DNA from: Sternotherus odoratus
Lineage: Eukaryota; Chordata; Testudines; Kinosternidae
Assembly: GCA_032164245.1 (NCBI GenBank)
Contig: JAVMKO010000139.1
Span: forward strand, 1-64,000
DNA length: 64,000 nt
Reading direction: 5' to 3'
A program made the position numbers and the translations under genes. The notes under the pieces were generated by a model. The model was not told the DNA's origin. It did no database searches and saw only the letters and a program-made list of their open reading frames with translations. Positions 55,885 through 64,000 of the stretch are shown in pieces. Position 1 is the stretch's first letter. Every line of letters begins with the position of its first letter.

Positions 55885-57621
55885 GTGTTGAAACTATTCA
55901 CGCACTCTTGTGAGAGAGACTGGCCGGCATTTCCAATCCAGCCCTCGTGGCCGGCCATAGGAACTTTGGACATGGATATTATTAGAGATGTCCTCAATTT
56001 CGCGGGACACCAACACCCCGATCAGTACCCTTATATATCTGCATGGTTTGATATAGTAGAGGAGAATCCATCTTGGTTACAAAAATACACCAAATGCCTA
56101 GTTCTTCATACGTGTCCACGGAGAGGGCCCAAAGGAACTAAGGAGGAATCGAAACCCATATATACAAGCCTCCCAGACGATGAGCCACAAGCCCCACCCC
56201 CTTACATGCCGCTACCCGTGGTCCCGGCCGCCCCGCTCGAGCCTATACCTATACTACAAGCACCAATAGCCCCGCCGCCAAGCGTATCCGGCATGTCCGC
56301 CTCAAATTCACCAACTGACTCCGGTCGGTCAGGCTTGCAGCAACTTGAAGAAAGTGTGGCAAAACTTCAACAACTCCTAACTCCTGAGAGAAAACCCGAG
56401 GATCATGATTCTAATCAGGATGAGAAAAGAAACACTACAAGGGAACATTCCTATGCCCTTCGGAGTAGGGATCGCGATACCTCTCCGGTTCGTCAGTTCC
56501 CTCTCCGGGTAGTTAATCAATTAATTCCCCCTCCAGCAGATAACCCTACAGGCCAGTACCGGGTCCAGGGAGTGTATCAGCATGTTCCTTTCACTAGTAG
56601 TGATCTTCTTAATTGGAAAGCTTCAAAGGCACCGTGGACAAACAATCCCACAGCTATTGCCACTCTAGTCAAAGGAATTATTGGGACTCACTATCCCTCT
56701 TGGATGGACATCAGCCAACTTCTCCAAATGTTGCTTAGCCCAGAGGAACAAACCCTAGTCTTAAGCCGGGGGAGGGAAGAAGCCCGTATAGAGTATGGAT
56801 CAAGAGACCCTAATGGCCTCTTAGATTTTATGGACAGTACATTTCCCACAATTAGAGATCCGGGATGGGACCCTAACACACCAGATAGCAAAACTGCCCT
56901 TGATTTATACCACCGGTTACTTGTTCGAGCTCTCAAAAAGGGACCACCTAGAGTTGTGAACCTCCGGAAAATTCACGATTTGCAACAAGACAGAGAAGAA
57001 ACGCCTGGGGCATTCTTAGAAAGATTGAGAGAAGGATATCGTAAATGGTCCCCATACGATATGGACAATGAATCAGAAGATAGTCCAGGGTCCCAAGCTT
57101 TGAAGAACAGTTTCATCAGCAAGTGTGCACCAGACATCAGGCGCAAGCTTCAGAAGGATCAGGGACTGGTCCACATGAACATGGGGCGCGTTCTCGAAGT
57201 AGCTGCTCGAGTGTATGCCGCCCGAGAAGGTGAAGAGGAAAGGAAAGCGGAAGAAAAGGTGAAAAAGAGAGCCCAGTTGGTTGCCGCAGTCTTCCAGGAC
57301 AACTACAATGGAAAAGGAAGAGGATATGCCCAGCGCAGCGGAGGAAGAGGACGAGGCAGAGGCCGACTGGGATTCACCCAGTGTGCCCATTGCTTCCAGG
57401 TCGGCCACTGGAAAAATGAGTGTCCTAACAAAGAAAGTGAAAGTACCTCAGAAAGTGAAAAAGGAAGAGGAAGGAGCGGTCCCAGAGGAGGGCCACACAA
57501 TAGAGGAAATAGAAAGGAATATGGGGCGCCTTTCTGGCCAAAAGCAGCAACTACTCAAGCGCTTGATGAAGATACCTTTGGTATGGCTGTGATAGAAGAC
57601 TGGACAAGAAACCAAGATTAG
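55885..57621 (+). CDS. gag: ERV1-like gag, 5'-truncated (copy 2)
   Basis: Near-identical to the copy at 37194, encoding the same 578-codon frame; the two silent changes noticed are at 57002 and 57056. It has the same junction to the satellite tail, PPPY motif and zinc knuckle, and ends at the same TAG with pol in frame behind it. Confidence 0.88.
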   Translation: MLKLFTHSCERDWPAFPIQPSWPAIGTLDMDIIRDVLNFAGHQHPDQYPYISAWFDIVEENPSWLQKYTKCLVLHTCPRRGPKGTKEESKPIYTSLPDDEPQAPPPYMPLPVVPAAPLEPIPILQAPIAPPPSVSGMSASNSPTDSGRSGLQQLEESVAKLQQLLTPERKPEDHDSNQDEKRNTTREHSYALRSRDRDTSPVRQFPLRVVNQLIPPPADNPTGQYRVQGVYQHVPFTSSDLLNWKASKAPWTNNPTAIATLVKGIIGTHYPSWMDISQLLQMLLSPEEQTLVLSRGREEARIEYGSRDPNGLLDFMDSTFPTIRDPGWDPNTPDSKTALDLYHRLLVRALKKGPPRVVNLRKIHDLQQDREETPGAFLERLREGYRKWSPYDMDNESEDSPGSQALKNSFISKCAPDIRRKLQKDQGLVHMNMGRVLEVAARVYAAREGEEERKAEEKVKKRAQLVAAVFQDNYNGKGRGYAQRSGGRGRGRGRLGFTQCAHCFQVGHWKNECPNKESESTSESEKGRGRSGPRGGPHNRGNRKEYGAPFWPKAATTQALDEDTFGMAVIEDWTRNQD

Positions 57622-60600
57622 GCCAGACCAGTTCCTCGGATCCCGACAGAAGTGTTTACAACTGGCCCCGGGGAGCCGGTGGTCTGTATGAATGTGGGAG
57701 GCCAGTTCATAGACTTTCTAATTGACACAGGAGCTACCAAGTCCATGGTCAATACTAAGGTGTCCCCCGAGAGCCAACAACAGACCACTATCGTTGGAGC
57801 AACAGGACAAATGAAACCCTGTCCCTTCCTACAGGAGAGAGCATGTAAATTAGGAAGCCACGTTGTTACCCATAAACTTCTCTATGTACCTGAATGTCCC
57901 ATTCCCCTCCTTGGTAGAGATATGTTATCAAAACTTAGAGCCACTCTTACTTTTGATAGTGATGGAATCATGAAAATGCAATTAGGAGAAAAGCCATCCC
58001 CAACTCAATGTCTTACGTTAGCACTCCCCGTAGAAGAAGAATGGCGACTTTTCACCTCCATAGAAAACAGACAAGATTGGCAAGCTTTTAATGTCCCAGG
58101 TGTATGGGCAGAAGATAATCCACCTGGACTGGCAATTGACATCCCTCCTATAGTCATTGATCTAAAACCCATGGCAACTCCTGTCTCCATTCCCCAATAT
58201 CCTCTACCTCGAAAAGCAGTAATTGGCATACACGAACACTTACAGAAATTATCAGATGTTGGTATCATTATCAAATGCCAGTCAGCCTGGAATACTCCCT
58301 TGTTACCTGTGGAGAAGCCTGATAAAAGTTTCCGACCTGTGCATGACTTACGGGCCGTGAATAAAAGAGTGATCCCATTACACCCAGTGGTGCCAAATCC
58401 CTACACCCTCCTTAGTCTGGTACCGGCTAATGCCCAATGGTTCTCAGTGTTAGATCTTAAAGACGCCTTCTTCTGTCTCCGGCTTGCACCCGTCAGTCAA
58501 CCTATTTTCGCTTTTCAATGGGAACACCCTGATACTGGTCAAAAGACTCATATGACATGGGCTCGTCTCCCACAGGGATTCTGTAACTCACCTTCCTTAT
58601 TCGGACAGGCCCTAGCCCAAGACTTGGTGCCTCTCACACAAGGAGGCAACCGCTGGAACATCCTCCAATATGCCGATGACCTCCTTGTGGCTACTCGTAC
58701 CTACACTGAATGTATAGAGGCCACTGCCAATCTTTTAAAACATCTCTATCTCAAAGGTTATAAGGTTTCCAAGAAAAAGGCTCAGTTAGTACAGAGGGAA
58801 GTAAAATATCTAGGATTTAAACTCACAAAAGGAATCCACATGCTGGACATTGAGAGAAAAGAGGCAGTCTGTGCCATCCCTACCCCTACAAACAGACGTC
58901 AAGTGCGCAAGTTTCTAGGAGCTGCTGGCTTCTGCCGTCTTTGGATCCCTAACTATGCTACATTAGCTAAACCCCTTCATGAGGCCACAAGAGGCGGGGC
59001 CGCAGATCCCTTTATTTGGACAGAAACACAACAAAAAGGGTTTGAAGATATCAAGTCTGCCTTGATAACAGCCCCTGCGTTAGGCCTCCCCGATTTGGAC
59101 AAACCTTTCACACTCTATGTAGGAGAAAGAAAAGGTATTGCAGTTGGTGTCTTAACCCAGACCATCGGTAGCTGGCCGTGACCAGTAGCATACTTCTCTA
59201 AGCAACTAGACACTGTAATACAGGGATGGCCACCCTGTCTACGTGCTGTAGCTGCAGCTGCCCTTCTTGCTGAAGAGGCAAGTAAACTTACCCTAGGACA
59301 ACCAATCTCCTTAAAGTGCCCACATGCTGTGGTCACCCTAATGGAACATAGGGGCCATCATTGGATGACAAACACAAAACTCCTCAAGTACGAAAGTATA
59401 CTAGTAGACAATCCTTCTGTTATCATCTCTGTCTGTTCCACCCTTAATCCTGCAACCTTACTGCCTGTAGAAGAAAATCCTACTGAGAAACATGATTGCC
59501 TTCAGGTCATGGAAGAAGTTTATTCTAGCCGACCTGACTTACTGGATACACCTTTAGCCAAACCTGACTATGTCCTTTTCACCGATGGTAGTAGTTTCAT
59601 TGATCAAGGCCAACGTCTGGCTGGGTATGCCATAGTCAATGATCAAGGCACTGTCTGTGAAGCAAAGGCACTTCCTCCTGGCACTTCTGCCCAAAAGGCT
59701 GAGCTGGTCGCCCTCCGTCGAGCACTTGAGCTAGCAACAGGACAAAAAGTTAATGTTTACACTGACTCAAAATATGCCTTCCTAACACTTCATGCCCATG
59801 GTGCTATATACAGGGAAAGAGGACTTCTAACTTCAAACGGACAGAAAATAAAACATGCAGATGAAATTCTGGCCCTTCTCGATGCTGTTTGGATGCTCAA
59901 ACAAGTTGCTGTGATGCACTGCAAGGGACACCAACATGGTGAGGATCCTGTCGCAAAAGGGAACCGACAGGCAGATGAAGAAGCAAAAATGCAGCGCGTC
60001 AACAATCCCCAGCTATTCATATCCAGCATCTCAACGCGGCTGAAATGATTCCTGCTGAAGTCCACTACACTGCACAAGAACAACTTTGGGCTGAACAGGA
60101 GAAAGGAGTAAAACAATCAGGTTTATACATCTTGCCAAATAATAAAATCTTCCTGCCCGCAGCAGTAGCTTGGGAATTGATCCAGGAATTACATCAACAG
60201 ACCCATTTAGGTAGTACTAGCCTAACTGAACTCCTAGACCGTGAACTATACATAAATGGTCTGCATTCACTCACCAGACGTGCCGCCCTACGCTGTCAAA
60301 TCTGTGCAAAACATAATCCCCGTGTAGGGCCTCTTCAGCCACCTGGAGTCCAGTATATGGGATATAGTCCAATGGAATCACTAGTTGTGGACTTCACTGA
60401 AATGCCAAAGTCTGGGAAATTCAAGTACCTGCTTGTAGCGGTTTGCACATATTCCGGCTGGGTTGAGGCATGGCCCACCACTAATGAAAAGGCTGAGCAA
60501 GTTACTAAGGCCCTGCTTCGAGATGTAATCCCTCGGTTTGGACTCCCATTACACATTGGTAGTGACAATGGTCCCGCTTTCGTTCACAGAGTCATCCGCT

Positions 60601-61283
60601 CTTTGTCAATACTCCTAGGCATCACCTGGAAACTCCATTGTGCATATCATCCACAAGCATCAGGAAAGGTCGAAAGAATGAATAGGACTCTAAAAGATGC
60701 CCTGGGTAAAATTTGTCAGGAGACCGGCCTATCATGGATTGTAGCCTTGCCCATGGTATTGCTCAGAGTTTGATGCACTCCCACACGATCCTTAAAGCTT
60801 TCACTCTATGAGCTGGTGTTTGGCCGACCACCGCTGGGGGTCCGCCACTTGAAAGGGGATACTTACCTTCTGGGAAAACAAGACCTTATCAGAGAAGTTC
60901 AGCTCTTGAGCAATGTGTTGAATCAATTATCCACCTATGTTAGTGAGCTCAAGTTCCCATTTCCTGTCACTGCTCTGCACCCTTTTTCCCCAGGAGATTC
61001 TGTATGGCTCAAGGATTGGAAAACTAACCCCTTGGGACCTAAGTGGAAGGGCCCCTATACTGTCCTCCTCACCACTCCCACTGCTGTTAAATTAGCCGGT
61101 GTTAAGCCATGGATCCATTATACCCGTGTCAAATCAGATCACACATCGCCTCCACCCGACTGGCAGGTCTCCGTGAAAAGCTCCAACCCTCTGCAAATTG
61201 TCTTCCGCAAACCAGCCCAGCCACCCATCCAGCAAGATATTCAACCTACCTCTTGCGAGTCAGGTGACCAAGCACCACTCTGA
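57622..61283 (+). pseudogene. pol: ERV1-like pol with the same lesions (copy 2)
   Basis: Domains and motifs are as in copy 1. The same TGA occurs at 59179-59181, the same frame change near 60045 and the same TGA at 60771-60773. Sharing all three lesions shows duplication of a dead element by DNA-level copying, not a second insertion. Confidence 0.9.
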
Positions 61284-61650
61284 AAACCTGCTCTACTGTA
61301 TAAATATTTGTTATAATGTATTTCTTAAAGAATCTCATTCACCTGTTGTTAATGTTTTTAGATGCCCCAAAGGTTACTGTGATATTTCTCAGGGAGGGAG
61401 GGGGGCGGGCTTGTTTAGTGTGTACGGCACACTATTTCTGATATTTTTGTTTATAATAAGTTCTCCTGTTTGGTCTTAGTTATAAAGTAATAGTTTCACA
61501 ATGTTTTATATATTCTGTATGTGCGGATAGTAGTTTAGATCCTGTAATCTGTTTTGATCCAAAAAGAATATGTTAGTGATTCAAATAATAATAAATAAGG
61601 CCTAAGATGTTGCTAGTTTGCAGTAACTAGCAACAAGAAAAAGGAGGGAA

Positions 61651-62199
61651 TGAGAGGGCTGTAGAAAGCAAATGTTGATAAATGTTGATGCAGATATGTA
61701 AAGATCAAAATATAAGATCTCCATTAAGGAAAATAATAGATAGTTATTATAAATTGTTTAATGTTAATGTTTATTTCGATAAGGTTATGGAAAAAGTTTT
61801 AAATAATCATGAGTAATAGAATTGGTTTTTGCACATTTATACAATCACTACCTCATTAAAGTAATATGCTGCTATTGCACGTTCTGTGCACAAGCAATGA
61901 CCCTGCAAAAAGGGCGCGAATTCTGTCCAATCACGCTGTTCCTACCACGTGCCTACTCCACGTGAGTAGTCTAAATCTGCCTAGCAATATAGGATAGCCA
62001 ATCATATAACACATATACAAACTGCGTAGTTAACCAAGACTATAAAACTATAAGTTAAGCGTGGTTGGTGTGGCAGTTTCTTCACGCTTTTGGGCGACTG
62101 TCACCTCGGCCGAATAAACACGTTTTGTTTTAAGCCTCATTGGTCTCATTGAACTTTATTACTGGTCTCCCTCTATAGCCTAGCGAACATCCCGCTACA
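61651..62199 (+). mobile_element. 3' LTR of the env-less ERV (copy 2)
   Basis: 549 bp, matching 42960-43508 in start, TATA-like box, AATAAA and end. It is preceded by the same env-less spacer and polypurine tract and followed by the shared flank. Confidence 0.85.
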
Positions 62200-64000
62200 C
62201 TAGTAGACAAGATGGCAGAATACAAGCCTTACGCCTCGAACTGCCAGAACCTGGGAGCGGACAACAGGGGAGGGGATCACTGAATCGTGCCCCCTTCTCT
62301 TCATTCCCTCTGGTGCATTGACCCCTCGGGGGCAGGCTACTGGCTGGATGGACCATTGGGAGGACACACGGTGGCTGCTCTTATCTTCCACACCTGGGTG
62401 AAGCTTTTGGCCTGACATTTTTGGCACCAAAAAAGGCAGATTGAGCAACACTGAAACCCTTTGGACTTTGCTGGATTGTTGGCATAGGGAAAAAGTTCTT
62501 TTAAAATTCTGCTAAACCGACACATTGTGTTGACAGTTTTGAAAAAAACTTTGTTTCCACTTCCAAATGGACTTTTCAAGGTCTCCTTTACTCATGTTAC
62601 ATTTTCAATGGGGCCAGAGGCTGTTCTGATGTGGTCAGATCAAGTTGACATCAGTTTTGATTTTCCAGTTTGCTGAGAGCTTAAATGTTTTTGTTCTGAC
62701 CCAGAATGAATTTATGGTCTGTGACATTCCTCCCCCCCCCCACGCCCCATCCCACAGCTGCCCAGCTCTAGTTCATGTGTATTTTTGATCAACGTGGATG
62801 CTAAATTACTATTTTCTCTCTTTTAGCAAGGATTAACGCCACCTGGAATGGGCAGAGATCAGTGCTGCACCTTCATGGGACTCTGCACATAGCCTGGACA
62901 ATTGCTAAACACCCCAAGGTACTGGGGATACCTGAGGGTCAGTGTCTCTAGCACAATAAACCCTTGCAATCCTGTCAATACCATGTTGCAGCTTCACTGT
63001 TTGACCCTGTGTTTGTGTTGTCCCTTTTAGCAAGACATGCTCAGGTTCTGGCAGAGTGTTTCAGAGCCACAAGGGGGTTAGTGAATTCTGATTTCCTAGA
63101 CAAAGCCAGACTATTGGAGTCATCTACACTTTAGCCTCCTGCAAAAAACAAACAGGACTTCACTGAATTTAATTCCTGCACCAGTTACTTGAATGAGAGC
63201 AGATCTCTAAAAGAACATCCAAGCTGGATTTAAAAGTGATTGGGGAATTCCCTGTGACCCCTGCTAAGATGTGCCCCTAGTTAGTCACCCTTCTAAACCC
63301 TTTGTGCCTACTTTTGAACTTGTCAACTTCTGTCCACTGGATCTTGTTGGGCCTTGTTTTGGGAGATGGTAGAGGTTCTTCAAAGCTTCTTCTCCAGCAC
63401 ACAATAGAGCCCTAGACAGATCAGAACCCCACTCTAGCTAAACAGGGCCAGCCATGCCAATACCGACCCTGCTGAGCCCACAGTCTAAATCAGTGGGCAC
63501 TTGACCCAGGGGAAACCAAGACAGAGTTCCTGATTCTCAGGGCAGCAGGAGCATGAGGTCACCTTGCTGGTCTGCAGCCCCCAGAGCCCATGTTGAAAAC
63601 CACTGCCCTCGAGAGAAGTCTTACAAGGGGGGAGGAAAAAGCCCCTGAAGACAAACACCAGGCCCAGGGTGACCAGGCAGCAAGTGTAACAAATAGGGAA
63701 GGGTATTAGAAACCTATATAAGAGGAGACCCAGAAAATCAGGACTGTCCCTAGAAGAGTCAAGACATCTGGTCACCCTAACCAAGCCCCAAAGTGGAGCT
63801 GGTTCCTTAGTTTCTGCCTCCCTTCCTTGGTGGGATGGAGGGGGCCGAAAAAAAGGCTGAATCAGTTAAAAAAAGAGCAAGGGAGTCATCAGATCTCATC
63901 TTCCCTCCTGTGTGTGCATGTCAGGAGCCACCAGCACCATGCACACCCTAAAAAAACCCCACACAAAACAGCAGGACCATGTGTTCCAAGGTGCCGTCCT

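Larger units (their letters stand above)
51801..64000 (+). repeat. 18.7-kb tandem duplication, second period (cut by window end)
   Basis: Copy of 33071-45309, with offset falling from 18730 to 18691. 51801-54673 repeats the shared flank with its inverted-repeat element. 62200-64000 repeats the second flank copy. Whether this period also contains the second provirus cannot be seen. Confidence 0.92.

Overview
The window looks like vertebrate nuclear DNA, most likely from a cryptodiran turtle. The basis is a tRNA-derived SINE with a CR1-like tail of the tortoise type, a short inverted-repeat element with gggtgaccag ends, and dispersed 'aggagtcctggctccc' repeats. I associate these families with turtle genomes from memory and could not search them. 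All genes have introns. The high GC content with CpG-rich promoters suggests a microchromosome.

Layout. (1) 1-7200: on the minus strand, the five C-terminal coding exons of a borealin-family gene (chromosomal passenger complex), interspersed with a hAT-type transposon and SINEs. Its N-terminal exons were not found. (2) 6390-15960: CpG-rich DNA with C-rich minisatellites and several copies of one promoter/first-exon block in both orientations, plus a decayed centrobin-like exon near 7.7 kb. (3) 15964-32090: a tandem array derived from the 3' half of centrobin (CNTROB). It holds a compact, fully open six-exon gene (178 aa), two chimeric units joining centrobin coiled-coil exons to the tail exons of the compact gene, and a longer unit that keeps the centrobin C-terminal exons but carries stop codons and frameshifts. 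Exon exchange appears to have occurred in introns filled with a shared 60-bp minisatellite. (4) 32490-64000: repeat-rich DNA. A segment starting at 33071 recurs almost unchanged from 51801 to the window end, an 18.7-kb tandem period. Each period holds 36-bp satellite arrays and a 5'-truncated, env-less gammaretrovirus-like element (gag, broken pol, 3' LTR). The first period also contains a second provirus with apparently identical 613-bp LTRs that keeps only integrase and a broken env.

The main biological interest is the centrobin-derived array, where duplication, exon fusion and exon swapping have produced open, spliceable coiled-coil genes beside a decaying parent-like copy. Its promoters, splice forms and expression are inferred from sequence only.
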